From contig NZ_CP045422.1 of assembly GCF_014926585.1 (NCBI RefSeq), forward strand, positions 3,812,001 through 3,876,000: a DNA stretch of 64,000 nt, given 5' to 3'. A program made the position numbers and the translations under genes. The stretch is from Devosia beringensis (GTDB taxonomy: Bacteria > Pseudomonadota > Alphaproteobacteria > Rhizobiales > Devosiaceae). The stretch's first letter is position 1; each line of letters starts with the position of its first letter. The notes under the pieces are model-generated. The model worked only from the letters and a program-made list of their open reading frames with translations. It made no database searches and was not told the DNA's origin. Positions 9,101 through 17,643 of the stretch are shown here, piece by piece.

Positions 9101-10831
9101 ATGCTTATCCCCGGCCAGCTACCCCAGATTGTTGCTGCCGCCCGCGGCTCGGTGCTGCAGGCGCTTGCGCTCAAGGCGGGCCAGGTCATCAGCGGCACGG
9201 TCATCGGGCCGGCGCCCAATGGCGGCACGCAGGTGCAGATTGCCGGCCAGACGCTGAACCTGGTGCTGCCGCAGCTGGCCTTGGCGGGCGAGGCGCTGCG
9301 CTTTGAAGTCCAGGGGAGTGGTGCTCAGCTGCGGCTGGCGCTGCAGGCGGCGCCCGCGGCAAGCACGGCACCGATCGCCACGCCACTGCCGGCCCCTGCC
9401 AGTTCGGCTGCCGCGCCACCCGTTCCGGCGACCCCGGGGCAAGCTGCGCCTGTCGGCACCGCCAGCAGTCCCGCCGTTGTATCCCAGGCGGCGGCCGGTG
9501 CCGCGCCGGCGCCTGCGGCCATTCCCGCCACGACGGCTGCTGCTGCTGCGACAGTGCCAGGTCCAAGCGGATTGCCGGCGGCTTCACTGCCCGCAGCGGC
9601 CAGCGCGCCGCTGGTGAGCGCGCCCCCGACAATCACGCCCGCTACCATCTTGGCCCCCCAGACGGTCGCCGGTCCGACGACTGCTGCCGCTTCGCAGACG
9701 CCTGCTACCGTCACCGCACAGCCGGGCACCCAAGGACAGGTGATCGCGCCGTCGAGCGCGCGTCCCGCCGTGCCCTATGCCCAGGCGTCACCCGGCGGCG
9801 CCTCAATAACCGGGTCCCTGGCGGCGCTCCCGGGCGCGACGGCAATTCCCGCAGCTGCACCCGCCACCGGGCCGGTGGCACAGCCCGCAGCAGCGCCTGC
9901 GGCAGGCCCGGCCATGGCCAGCACGCCACAGGCGGCGCTGGCGCAGATGGTCCAGGCAGCCTTGCCGCAGCAGAACAGCATTGTCGGGCTGACGGCAGCC
10001 CTGACCTCGATTGCCGGCACAGTGGCGCTGCCCGAGCCGGTCGTTCGGGCGGCCCAGCAGGTGCTGGCCAATCAGCTCAATGTCGCCGGGGGCAAGCTCG
10101 ATGGCGCCAGCCTGCAGAAGGCGGTGTTGAATTCGGGCGTGTTCCAGGAAGCCGGGCTGGCCCGCGCCGGCACGCCGCTGCTGGTGCCGCAGGCAGACAT
10201 GAAAACCTCGCTGCTGGCGCTGCGGTCGACGCTGACCAGCTGGCTGGGCCAGCAATTGCCGGTGATCGCCGCCGTTACCCAGGTTGCCCCGCCCCTGCGC
10301 GGCAAGTTTCCGCGGGTGACGGGGTCGGGTATTCCGCCGATCGATCCGGCGGCGGCGGCCGACGAGGTGGGCAAACACCTGCTTGAACGGACCGAGGCGG
10401 CGCTGTCGCGCCTCCGTCTACATCAGCATGCATCCCTGCCTGACCCCAATGTGAAGGGCGCCGAGTGGAGCATGGACCTGCCGGTGGTGATCGCCGGGCA
10501 CCAGACGCTGCTGCAACTGCAGATTCATCGCGATGAGCAGAATCCCGGGGAAGCGGCGTCTGAGCGGGGCTGGCAGATGCGCTTTGCCATCAATCTGCCG
10601 GGGATGGGCGAGGTCGGGGCCCAGGTGTCGCTGCGTGGCCGTGCGGCCGGCGTCATGCTGTGGGCCAGCGAGCCGGCCACGTCGGCAGCGCTCGAGGCCG
10701 ATATTGACGGGCTGCGCGGCACGCTGGCCGGGGTGGGCCTGACACCGGGCGCGATCATCGTGCGGCATGGGGCGCCGCCCGCCTCGCCGCAGGCGGCCAA
10801 TTCGGGCCATCTGGTGGATGCCACGACATGA
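9101..10831 (+). CDS. Flagellar hook-length control protein-like (FliK family)
   Basis: A 576-aa protein in three parts: an N-terminal region of about 85 residues; a long Ala/Pro/Thr-rich segment (about 90-290) that is probably disordered; and a globular C-terminal region (about 440-560) that resembles the flg_hook domain, with INLPGMGEVGAQVSL followed by the helix-rich end LRGTLAGVGLTPGAIIV. FliK proteins measure hook length and bind FlhB to switch export specificity. It overlaps an FlhB-C-like gene by 4 bp (ATGA), which supports the call. ATG 9101 is preferred to GTG 9080. No other flagellar gene is in the window. Confidence 0.75.
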   Translation: MLIPGQLPQIVAAARGSVLQALALKAGQVISGTVIGPAPNGGTQVQIAGQTLNLVLPQLALAGEALRFEVQGSGAQLRLALQAAPAASTAPIATPLPAPASSAAAPPVPATPGQAAPVGTASSPAVVSQAAAGAAPAPAAIPATTAAAAATVPGPSGLPAASLPAAASAPLVSAPPTITPATILAPQTVAGPTTAAASQTPATVTAQPGTQGQVIAPSSARPAVPYAQASPGGASITGSLAALPGATAIPAAAPATGPVAQPAAAPAAGPAMASTPQAALAQMVQAALPQQNSIVGLTAALTSIAGTVALPEPVVRAAQQVLANQLNVAGGKLDGASLQKAVLNSGVFQEAGLARAGTPLLVPQADMKTSLLALRSTLTSWLGQQLPVIAAVTQVAPPLRGKFPRVTGSGIPPIDPAAAADEVGKHLLERTEAALSRLRLHQHASLPDPNVKGAEWSMDLPVVIAGHQTLLQLQIHRDEQNPGEAASERGWQMRFAINLPGMGEVGAQVSLRGRAAGVMLWASEPATSAALEADIDGLRGTLAGVGLTPGAIIVRHGAPPASPQAANSGHLVDATT

Positions 10832-11100
10832 GCGAGGACCCCAAGGATCGCGCGCTGGCCGTGGCGCTGCAATATGAGCGCGGCACCCGCGATGCGCCGC
10901 GCGTCGTGGCCAAGGGGCGCGGCCTCGTCGCCGAGCGCATCATCGCCCTGGCACGCGACAATGACGTGATCATCGAGGCCAATCCGGTGCTGGCCCAGGC
11001 GCTGAGCGGCATCGAGATCGACGACACCATTCCCATCGAGCTCTATGAGGCCGTCGCGGTGGTCATCGGCTATGTGCTGCGCACCAGCACCAAGCTGTGA
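10828..11100 (+). CDS. FlhB C-terminal-domain homologue (EscU/YscU switch protein family)
   Basis: A 90-aa soluble protein equivalent to the cytoplasmic end of FlhB (ALAVALQYERGTRDAPRVVA, then the DNDVIIEANPVLAQAL and PIELYEAVAVVIGYVL segments). The membrane part and the NPTH self-cleavage motif of true FlhB are missing, as in stand-alone FlhX/YlqH-type proteins. It is coupled to the FliK-like gene by an ATGA overlap, as with the ylqG-ylqH pair of Bacillus. An accessory role in export switching is likely but not proven. Confidence 0.82.
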   Translation: MSEDPKDRALAVALQYERGTRDAPRVVAKGRGLVAERIIALARDNDVIIEANPVLAQALSGIEIDDTIPIELYEAVAVVIGYVLRTSTKL

Positions 11101-11173
11101 ATTGCGGCGGCAGCCATTGCACCGGCGGCTGCGCTCCCCATCTCTAGCACTACCGAATAGAGGGAGCGCCGCC

Positions 11174-11659
11174 ATGGCCAGCCAGCAAGACCAGACCGTC
11201 ATTGATGATTTGTTCGACCGGATCGAGGCGGTGGCGAGCAACAGCGCGCCGCGCGACCGCGATGCCGAGGCCCAGATCCAGCAGCGGCTGCGCGACTTTC
11301 CGCCCGCGCCCTATTATCTGGCCCAGACCGTGGTCGCCCAGGAACAGGCTCTGCGCGAGGCCCAGACCCGCATTGCCGAACTGGAAGGCCAGCAGCGGGC
11401 GCGCGGTCCCTGGGACAATGTCGGCGAGGACAGGCCGGGCCGCGGCGGGCAGGGTGGCTTTCTGGCCGGCGCGGCGCAGACGGCGCTGGGCGTGGCCGGT
11501 GGCATGATGCTGATCAATGCCTTTGGCGGCCTGTTTGGCAGCGCCCACGCGGCAGAGCCTGACGCTGCCGCCGAGCAAGACCAGCCGGCTGACGACGGCG
11601 ATAGCGGTGGCGGCGACGATTTCGGCGATGGCGGCTTTGACATGGGCGGCGACTTCTAG
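11174..11659 (+). CDS. DUF2076 domain protein
   Basis: A 161-aa protein. Residues 1-75 are helical and charged (DLFDRIEAVAS, then a coiled-coil-like ALREAQTRIAELEGQ). A Gly/Ala-rich segment (about 95-125) could be weakly membrane-associated, and the tail is very acidic and glycine-rich, ending in repeated GGD/FGDGG units. This layout is typical of DUF2076. ATG 11174 follows AGGGAG with good spacing, which excludes the longer frame from 11045. Function is unknown; the end lies 14 bp from a convergent hydrolase gene. Confidence 0.8.
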   Translation: MASQQDQTVIDDLFDRIEAVASNSAPRDRDAEAQIQQRLRDFPPAPYYLAQTVVAQEQALREAQTRIAELEGQQRARGPWDNVGEDRPGRGGQGGFLAGAAQTALGVAGGMMLINAFGGLFGSAHAAEPDAAAEQDQPADDGDSGGGDDFGDGGFDMGGDF

Positions 11660-11673
11660 CGCTGCGGATCAGC

Positions 11674-12135
11674 CTAGTACTTTTCGTAAAACTCGTTGCC
11701 GCCGGCTTCGAGCACGTAATGCATGTTGTTGTAGGGGAAGCGCAGCCCGGCCGTATGGAAATGCTGGGCATTGCGCACGCCGGGATGACGCCAACCGGCC
11801 AGCACCTGATCGGCGGTCTGTGAGGCCAGCACGGCGCCGCTGTCGGTCATCTTCTTGGTCAGTACGCCCTGGGCAAACTGGTTCTTCTGGCCGACGACGG
11901 CACAGACCGATTTGGGATAGCGGGGATCGTTGAGGCGATTCATCACCACGGTGCCGACCGCCAGCATGCCATCGACGCTGGAGCGGTTGGATTCAAAGTA
12001 CATTGCCCGCATCAGGCATTCCTTGGGACTGAGCTGGGCCGTGCCGAAGCTGATGCCGAACAGGCTGCAACCGCCGAGCGCGCTGCCGGTGAGGATCACG
12101 GCCATCGTGCGCAGCACGGCTTTGGTGATCTTCAT
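11674..12135 (-). CDS. Lipoprotein cell-wall hydrolase (SleB-like)
   Basis: A 153-aa secreted lipoprotein. The signal peptide ends in the lipobox LGGC (Cys22). The rest matches the Hydrolase_2/SleB domain: ECLMRAMYFESNRSS contains the predicted catalytic Glu, followed by GTVVMNRLNDPRYP and the KNQFAQG segment. Such enzymes cleave peptidoglycan glycan strands, so a role in wall turnover is likely. The short C-terminus ends NEFYEKY. Confidence 0.85.
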   Translation of the reverse strand: MKITKAVLRTMAVILTGSALGGCSLFGISFGTAQLSPKECLMRAMYFESNRSSVDGMLAVGTVVMNRLNDPRYPKSVCAVVGQKNQFAQGVLTKKMTDSGAVLASQTADQVLAGWRHPGVRNAQHFHTAGLRFPYNNMHYVLEAGGNEFYEKY

Positions 12136-12244
12136 GGGGCAGTCTCCGTCGGACGATCAAATGCAGGCTCGTCCGACAATGACCCATTAGGCTTAAGCAA
12201 GCCCTGAGTGGGACGGTTAGCAAAGTGCTAACGCGTCGCCCAGA

Positions 12245-12577
12245 TCAGTCGCGGGTAAACAGCAGCGTCGAGAGCAGGGCGATGGTGCCCAGCACGACGA
12301 GCATCGGCACGGGGTTTTCCTGCACGGCCTTGCCGGCGATATTGGCCTGGCGGCCGACCTGGCGGGCGACAACGCGGCCCTGTTCGCGGACTTCGTGAGC
12401 CAAGGCCACTGCATTGTGCTGCAGATCATCGATGGAGTGACCGCCATAGGACTGCACCGAGCGGGACATTTCATCGACCTGCTTGCGCAGTACAGCAATC
12501 TGCTGAACCAGATTTTCCGAGATTGCTTCGCCACTGTGTTCTGCGCGACGGAGTGCGCGCTGAGTTGCCGTAGCCAT
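12245..12577 (-). CDS. DUF883/ElaB-like membrane-anchored protein
   Basis: A 110-aa protein with a long amphipathic, coiled-coil-like region (about 20-85) and one C-terminal hydrophobic helix (MLVVLGTIALLSTLLF) that ends in a charged tail. This is the architecture of the ElaB/YqjD/DUF883 group, tail-anchored inner-membrane proteins linked to stationary phase and ribosomes in E. coli. ATG 12577 has AAGGAG upstream. Assignment is by architecture, not by a diagnostic motif. Confidence 0.65.
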   Translation of the reverse strand: MATATQRALRRAEHSGEAISENLVQQIAVLRKQVDEMSRSVQSYGGHSIDDLQHNAVALAHEVREQGRVVARQVGRQANIAGKAVQENPVPMLVVLGTIALLSTLLFTRD

Positions 12578-12743
12578 GGGGACGCTCCTTGAAGGTTGTC
12601 CTCATTCAACTCTGGCGCGGGGTAGAAGTTCCATTGTCGGGGACAGTCTGGGCTTTGTACGTCGCTGCAACACTATGACCCTTGGCGTGCGCACTGGGGC
12701 GCACTACATCAGAGGCATTGCGACTGCCACCAAAGGGATCCCT

Positions 12744-13064
12744 ATGGCCAAGAGCCGCGCCCGCCTTGATCGACAGTTCGACCGCATTGCCCGCAAGGTG
12801 CCGCAAGCGGCCGGCGTTCTGGCCCATCTGCGGCGTCCGGGCGCCCGCTGGTTTCGCATACCGTTGGCGATCCTGCTGATCCTTGGGGGTATTTTCAGCT
12901 TCCTGCCGGTCCTGGGCATCTGGATGCTGCCGCTGGGCCTGCTGCTGCTCGCGCTCGACCTGGCCTTCCTGCAGGGCCCGGTGAACCTGGCCATTGTGCG
13001 CGGCATGCGCAAATGGAGCACCTGGCGGCGCCAGCGGCGCGACAAGAAGGCCGCAGGCCGCTAG
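12744..13064 (+). CDS. Small inner-membrane protein of unknown function
   Basis: A 106-aa protein. A basic N-terminal part (residues 1-45) precedes two close hydrophobic segments (about 45-62 and 66-85), with LPVLGIWMLPLGLLLLALDL at the core, then a strongly basic tail. ATG 12744 begins the recognisable protein; the frame is open from 12576 but that part overlaps the divergent DUF883 promoter. Its stop overlaps the convergent nucleosidase by 4 bp. I do not recognise a function. Confidence 0.72.
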   Translation: MAKSRARLDRQFDRIARKVPQAAGVLAHLRRPGARWFRIPLAILLILGGIFSFLPVLGIWMLPLGLLLLALDLAFLQGPVNLAIVRGMRKWSTWRRQRRDKKAAGR

Positions 13065-13654
13065 ATCCGTCCGGTCGCCGCCGCCACTTCGACCAGTTCC
13101 ACCGCTGCCGCCAGCTTTTCATCGATGATGTGCAGGTACCGCGTCCAGTCGTCCACGTGGCCGAGCTCGGCTGCGCCGTCGGAAATGCCGCGCAGCGCCA
13201 CGAGCGGCACGGCGAAGGTCTGGCAGGCGCGCAGGACGGCAAAAGTCTCCATGTCCACCATGTCGGCATCAATGCCGTCATAAGCCGCGCCCGAGACGAC
13301 ATTGGCGCCCGTCGACAGCCGGGCCGTTTCAAGTCCGGGGATGAGCGGGGTGAGCATCTGCACCGGCGCCTGATCGAGAAACGGCGTCTGACCCCTGGCA
13401 AAGCCGAGGGCCGAGGCATCCATGTCGCGATAGCTCACCGAGATGGCCTGGTAGACGCCGCATTGCGGCAGCAGGCGCGAACCAGCCGAGCCCAGCGAGA
13501 CAACCAGGCGCGGCAAGGGACGGGCCTCCGCCAATGCCCGGGTGACGGCGATGGCGGCCTCGACCGGACCGACGCCGGTGATCAGCGGATCGATCCTGGC
13601 CTGCAGTTGGGGGCCGTATTCGGCCTGCGCGGCCATGACGTAAAGGATGGTCAT
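13061..13654 (-). CDS. 5'-methylthioadenosine/S-adenosylhomocysteine nucleosidase-like
   Basis: A 197-aa purine/uridine phosphorylase-fold protein. It shows the GVGPVEAAIAVTRAL nucleotide-binding loop, VDMETFAVLRAC (the ME pair that binds the ribose hydroxyls) and RGISDGAAEL with the predicted catalytic Asp159. It is shorter than typical MTAN (about 230 aa). Starting at ATG 13654 removes 62 residues of low-quality upstream frame and places the first beta strand (MTILYVMAA) at the start. A nucleosidase acting on another nucleoside is possible. Confidence 0.8.
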   Translation of the reverse strand: MTILYVMAAQAEYGPQLQARIDPLITGVGPVEAAIAVTRALAEARPLPRLVVSLGSAGSRLLPQCGVYQAISVSYRDMDASALGFARGQTPFLDQAPVQMLTPLIPGLETARLSTGANVVSGAAYDGIDADMVDMETFAVLRACQTFAVPLVALRGISDGAAELGHVDDWTRYLHIIDEKLAAAVELVEVAAATGRI

Positions 13655-13731
13655 GCCTGCAAGGCTAACATGGCCCACCCCCTTGCCAATAGCCTGCGTT
13701 ACCGTTTCGGTAAGGGGTCGGTGACATTCTG

Positions 13732-14079
13732 ATGACAGAGGCGGCGCCGAGGGGCAGACGCCAGAGAGCAGAGGACAGCGTGCGTTTCGCAGAGATCGAG
13801 GGAAGCAGGGAGTGGACCGAGCCGAACTGGCAGCGGTCACAGGCTGCGCCGGTGGCCGTTCTGGTCGAGGATGTCGAGGCCGAAGCCCGGCGTCGGCTGC
13901 GGGCGATCAAGCTGCATGAATGGCGCACGCGGGAGTTCATCACCGGCCAGCCGATGCCCGACGATGTCCGCCACTATGCCTTGCAGGTCGAATTTGCTGC
14001 CACGGCGATCTCGCGCCTGTCGCCCATCCCGCAGGATTTCGACAGCGACGTGTACTGGCCGAAGCTGTGGGCCCGCTGA
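13732..14079 (+). CDS. Conserved-looking hypothetical protein
   Basis: A 115-aa soluble, charged protein. Residues 40-115 look like a compact helical domain (VEAEARRRLRAIKLHEWRTR, then MPDDVRHYALQVEF) ending in DSDVYWPKLWAR. No signal peptide or membrane helix is seen. It starts 77 bp from the divergent nucleosidase. The balanced composition and codon use support a real gene, but I do not recognise the family. Confidence 0.62.
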   Translation: MTEAAPRGRRQRAEDSVRFAEIEGSREWTEPNWQRSQAAPVAVLVEDVEAEARRRLRAIKLHEWRTREFITGQPMPDDVRHYALQVEFAATAISRLSPIPQDFDSDVYWPKLWAR

Positions 14080-14112
14080 CCAGCGGACCCAACCAGTGCC
14101 AAGCCGTCTGGT

Positions 14113-14931
14113 CTAGTTCGACAGGAAGCGGTGAATGCCCGGCGCGCCCAGCAGGTCCCGCGTCATGCCACCCACCAACCATTCGCGCAGCCGACTATGG
14201 CCGTAGGCGCCGCTGACGATAAGGTCGGCGCCGGCAGCCTTGGCAGCATCCAGGATGGACTGGCCCGCACCGCCGCGATTGGGCAACACGTCGCCGCGCG
14301 CCTTGACGGCGTGGCTCTGCAGCCAGGCGACGGCGTCCAGCATGCTGTCGCGCTCTACGCCGAGGTCACCCTCGCCGATCACCACGACCTGCACATCGCT
14401 GGCGGCCTGCAGCAGGGGCAGTGCGTCGACAATGGCGCGCCGCGCTTCCTTGGTATCCTTCCAGGCGACGATGATCGTGCTGGCCTTGAGCTTGGGGGCG
14501 CCGGCAGCGGCGATCAGCACGGGCCGGCCCGCCGATAGCAGCAGGGTGCCCAAGTCAAAGGTGCGATAGCCCTCATCGCGCAGTTCGCCGGGGGAACCGA
14601 TCACGATGAGATCGGCCTTGCGCGCCGCTTCGATCAAGCCGAGGGCCGGCTGCTGCACGCCGGCAATCCAGCCATGCTTGAGGTCGGCCGGCACCAGACC
14701 GGCGAACTTGTCGCGCGCGACGGCGATCGAGGCCTCGATCTCGTTGAGTTGCTCGGTATAGAGGGCGCCCGCGACGTCTCCGGCACCCATGCTGGCGATC
14801 ACCGGTGGCTCGGCCGCGACAAAGCCGGTGAGGCTGGCCTTGTGCTGCTGCGCCAGATCGGCGGCAAAGGCGACCAAAGCCGGATCGACACCGTCGATGG
14901 TCAGGCCGACGACGATATTGCGAATTTCCAT
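14113..14931 (-). CDS. Universal stress protein, tandem-domain
   Basis: A 272-aa UspA-family protein. The N-terminal half starts with RNIVVGLTIDG, and the C-terminal half holds the nucleotide-binding signature GAYGHSRLREWLVGG (G-x2-G-x9-G type), so the second domain probably binds ATP while the first is degenerate. Proteins of this kind support survival under oxidative, respiratory or growth-arrest stress. Its neighbour on the same strand, a PRC-barrel protein, is a separate small gene with 96 bp between them. Confidence 0.88.
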   Translation of the reverse strand: MEIRNIVVGLTIDGVDPALVAFAADLAQQHKASLTGFVAAEPPVIASMGAGDVAGALYTEQLNEIEASIAVARDKFAGLVPADLKHGWIAGVQQPALGLIEAARKADLIVIGSPGELRDEGYRTFDLGTLLLSAGRPVLIAAAGAPKLKASTIIVAWKDTKEARRAIVDALPLLQAASDVQVVVIGEGDLGVERDSMLDAVAWLQSHAVKARGDVLPNRGGAGQSILDAAKAAGADLIVSGAYGHSRLREWLVGGMTRDLLGAPGIHRFLSN

Positions 14932-15027
14932 CTCAGATCTCCCGTGACTGTTGCCGTCATCCTAGCGTTGTGCCGCCGGCTCACCTTGATCCCGATCAAT
15001 TGGCCCGTCATTGCTGCGTCGCCAGGG

Positions 15028-15324
15028 TCACTCCGCATAGGCCGGCATGGACAGTAGCTGCTCCTCGGTCCAGCCGGTAGCGGCATGCACCATGCCCTCG
15101 GCGTCGCGCATGAACGAGAGCTGGCCCAGACCCACCGCGACCGGCTTGGCCCCAAGGCCAAGAAAGCCGCCCACATCGACAATGACCTGGCAGGCTGCGC
15201 CGCTGCCCACCAGATGGGAGACATGGCCGACGGCGGCGTCGTCGGCGCCGTAGATGGTGGCGCCCTTGAGCGTGTCGGACGTCAGTTCGTCACTGCCCAG
15301 CGGCGTGTGCTCAGAATGGTCCAT
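15028..15324 (-). CDS. PRC-barrel domain protein
   Basis: A 98-aa PRC-barrel protein (LKGATIYGADDAAVGHVSHL, then QVIVDVGGFLGLGAKPVAVG), a beta-barrel found in photosynthetic reaction centre H subunits, RimM and many small stress proteins. ATG 15324 is preceded by AAGGAG. It lies 76 bp downstream of the DUF6969 gene on the same strand and might be the end of that transcript. No catalytic function is expected. Confidence 0.87.
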   Translation of the reverse strand: MDHSEHTPLGSDELTSDTLKGATIYGADDAAVGHVSHLVGSGAACQVIVDVGGFLGLGAKPVAVGLGQLSFMRDAEGMVHAATGWTEEQLLSMPAYAE

Positions 15325-15400
15325 GGCGCAACTCCTTGCTTTGAATAGATAAAGGGACAACACGCCCGGACCGGCAAGCGTTCCGGTAGCCATGACGTGG

Positions 15401-16003
15401 CTAGAGGCCGAGCGCTGCGGCGTGGCTGGCCAGGTCGACGGGGCACTGGGACACCACTTCGAGCCCGCGATCCTGCCGGGCAGCGATGCCCTCGGGAGGA
15501 ATATGGGCGGCCAGTGTCGCGTCTCGGGCAAGAATAAGCGCCGCGATCTCGTCGCGATAGAGGCCAAGCATGGCGGTCAGCCAGCGATTGACCAGATAGG
15601 AGGGGCGGGCCATGTGCACGTCAAAGCCATCGAGCAGGGCGATGGTGGTGGACGCATCGGCCCAGACGTCGTCGACCACCCACTGATTGACGGTGAACAG
15701 GCGAATGGCCTTGCCATAAGCATCGACGCCGATAGCGACGAGATGGTGGATGGGACCATCCTTGCCCTGTGGCCGCATGAAGCAGTGGAAATGACCGTGT
15801 TCGGCTGCGCCGGGCGGGCCACTATGGCTGTGATAATACCACTGAGAGCCGCTGTCGCGGTCGAAGACATCGCCCGGCGGATAGTGTTCCCAGGTGACCG
15901 GACTGGCGCCGCGCAGGGTTTCAAGCAGGATATTGTCGCCCGACTTGGCGAGCACGGTTTCGCAGAACAGCGCCTCCTGGGCGGCCTGGCGCAGCGGCTC
16001 CAT
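15401..16003 (-). CDS. DUF6969 family protein, His-rich candidate metal protein
   Basis: A 200-aa protein with no signal peptide or membrane helix. A striking cluster of metal-ligand residues lies at His58, His60, Glu68, His69, His71, His73 and Cys74 (YYHSHSGPPGAAEHGHFHC), followed by His86-His87. The HxH...E spacing resembles cupin-type iron or copper sites, but this is inference. ATG 16003 is preceded by GGGAGG, while the frame upstream to 16210 is the antisense-like shadow of a repeat. It starts 17 bp after the stop of the Cys-repeat gene, in one apparent operon with a sulfur transporter and a rhodanese. Function is unknown; I recall DUF6969 as the nearest family name. Confidence 0.75.
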   Translation of the reverse strand: MEPLRQAAQEALFCETVLAKSGDNILLETLRGASPVTWEHYPPGDVFDRDSGSQWYYHSHSGPPGAAEHGHFHCFMRPQGKDGPIHHLVAIGVDAYGKAIRLFTVNQWVVDDVWADASTTIALLDGFDVHMARPSYLVNRWLTAMLGLYRDEIAALILARDATLAAHIPPEGIAARQDRGLEVVSQCPVDLASHAAALGL

Positions 16004-16020
16004 GCCCGCCTCCCGACGGC

Positions 16021-16371
16021 CTATTGCCCAGCCGCCGCACAGGGTGCGGCAGCGGCGCAAGGCGATGCAGCAGCGCAGGGAGCAGCGGCGGGTGCCGCAG
16101 AGCAGGGTGCCGCCGCGGCACAGGGGCTGGCGGCCGAGCAGGGCGCGGCAGCAGGGGCGGCGGCGCAGGGAGCGGCCGCAGGTGCTGCAGAGCAGGGTGC
16201 GGCCGAGCAAGGTGAGGCTGAACAGGACGCTGCGGCGCAGGGGGCGGCGCTGGCCATGGGCGCAGCAATGGCAGCGGGTGCTGCCACGCTATGGGCAAGG
16301 TGATCGGCGGCAATGGCCCCGGTGGCGGCGACCAAAGCGGCGCCGAACAGCATGGTATTGCGCGTGCTCAT
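16021..16371 (-). CDS. Secreted low-complexity Ala/Pro/Cys repeat protein
   Basis: A 116-aa protein with a likely Sec signal (residues 1-22, ending near AIAADHLAHS) followed by a repeat made almost only of Ala, Ser, Pro and Cys. Eleven cysteines fall at 45, 50, 55, 60, 69, 78, 84, 90, 99, 105 and 111, spaced 5, 6 or 9 residues apart, mostly as PC preceded by Ala/Ser. Its ATG overlaps the stop of the transporter gene (ATGA), so it is translationally coupled. The repeat may bind metal, carry sulfur or be a modified peptide precursor; none of these is shown. The opposite frame is also open, as expected for a GC-rich repeat. Confidence 0.75.
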   Translation of the reverse strand: MSTRNTMLFGAALVAATGAIAADHLAHSVAAPAAIAAPMASAAPCAAASCSASPCSAAPCSAAPAAAPCAAAPAAAPCSAASPCAAAAPCSAAPAAAPCAAASPCAAAAPCAAAGQ

Positions 16372-17591
16372 GAGCGTTTGAATCCATCAAGACCGAAGAG
16401 GGGGCGGGCCAGGATACCGCCCAGGCTGCCGACAAAGGCGGCGGCGAACCAGAGCCAGCCATGCAGGCTACCCGAGGCGATGCCGGAGAACAGGGCGCCA
16501 ATATTGCAGCCGAAGGACAGGCGGGCGCCATAGCCCATCAGCACGCCGCCAATGGCCGCAGCCAGCAGCGAGAGCAGCGGCAGCTTGGCCTTGGGGGCGA
16601 ACTTGCCGGCGAGACCCGCCGCCAGGGCGGCACCGAGCACGATGCCGAAATCCATCACCGAGGTCGTGTCGGCCAGCACGCTGCTGTTGAGGGCCTGGGC
16701 CTGGGCCGGCCAGGTCCAGAATTCCCAGCTGGCAACCGGGATACCGATGGCCTGGGCGATCTTGGCGCCCCAGAGGCCGAAGCCGTAGGTGATCGACCAG
16801 GGGTGACCGGCAACCAGCAATGTCGCGATGTTCAGGCCGGCCAATGCCAGTCCGGCGCCGACCAGGGGCCAGGGACCGTGCAGCAGGCGTTCAAGGCCCT
16901 TGCGCTCCGGCCGGGACTGGGCTTCGAGCGTGCCATGGCGGGCGCGTTCGATCAGCACGGTAATGCCGGCCACTGCGGCCAGACCGGCCAGTGTCACGGC
17001 GAGCCCCGCGGGCACGCCCAGCACGGCGCCCAGGCTGGTGGGCGGCATGGCGGGCAGGGTCAGCCAAAAAGGCAGGTGAGCGGTGCCGAGCACGGCGCCG
17101 ATGATGAAGAAGACCAGGGTAACCAGCATGCGGGCACTGCCGCCGCCGACGGTGAACAGCGTGCCCGAGCCACATCCGCCACCCAGTTGCATGCCGAGGC
17201 CGAACAGCGCCGCGCCAATCAGGACCGAAACGCCGACCGGCGCCGTGGCGCCGACCAGCGACTGGCCGAACACGTTACCGCTGGCCAGCAGCGGCAGGAA
17301 GGCAATGGCGGTGACGCCGATCATCAGCATCTGGGCGCGCATGGCGTGGCCGCGACCCTCGACCACCATGCGGCGCCAGCCGCCGGTAAAGCCGAACGAG
17401 GCGTGATAGAGGGTAGCGCCGAGCAGGCCGCCGATCAGGAACAGCAGCGACTGGCGCGGCGAAATCAGCTGGCCGACAATCTGCGCGCCAAGCACGATGC
17501 AGAGGCTGACGGCGAGCACCACACCCTTGTCGACGCTGAGCCTGCCATTGACGGGGGCGGGCCGGGTTGCGGCGGCGGAAATATCACTCAT
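16368..17591 (-). CDS. YeeE/YedE family sulfur (thiosulfate) transporter, TsuA-like
   Basis: A 407-aa inner-membrane protein with about ten helices. It carries both family signatures with functional cysteines: LGGGCGSGTLF (Cys140) and SFGCNIGALFSG (Cys362). In the TsuA structure these cysteines pass thiosulfate across the membrane. It lies 108 bp downstream of a periplasmic two-domain rhodanese and overlaps the Cys-repeat gene, which suggests import of thiosulfate or another sulfane-sulfur compound. Confidence 0.9.
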   Translation of the reverse strand: MSDISAAATRPAPVNGRLSVDKGVVLAVSLCIVLGAQIVGQLISPRQSLLFLIGGLLGATLYHASFGFTGGWRRMVVEGRGHAMRAQMLMIGVTAIAFLPLLASGNVFGQSLVGATAPVGVSVLIGAALFGLGMQLGGGCGSGTLFTVGGGSARMLVTLVFFIIGAVLGTAHLPFWLTLPAMPPTSLGAVLGVPAGLAVTLAGLAAVAGITVLIERARHGTLEAQSRPERKGLERLLHGPWPLVGAGLALAGLNIATLLVAGHPWSITYGFGLWGAKIAQAIGIPVASWEFWTWPAQAQALNSSVLADTTSVMDFGIVLGAALAAGLAGKFAPKAKLPLLSLLAAAIGGVLMGYGARLSFGCNIGALFSGIASGSLHGWLWFAAAFVGSLGGILARPLFGLDGFKRS

Positions 17592-17643
17592 GGCGCTGGC
17601 GCCCCTTCAGGAAGGAAATGCTCTTTTGGACGGGCAAACGCAC

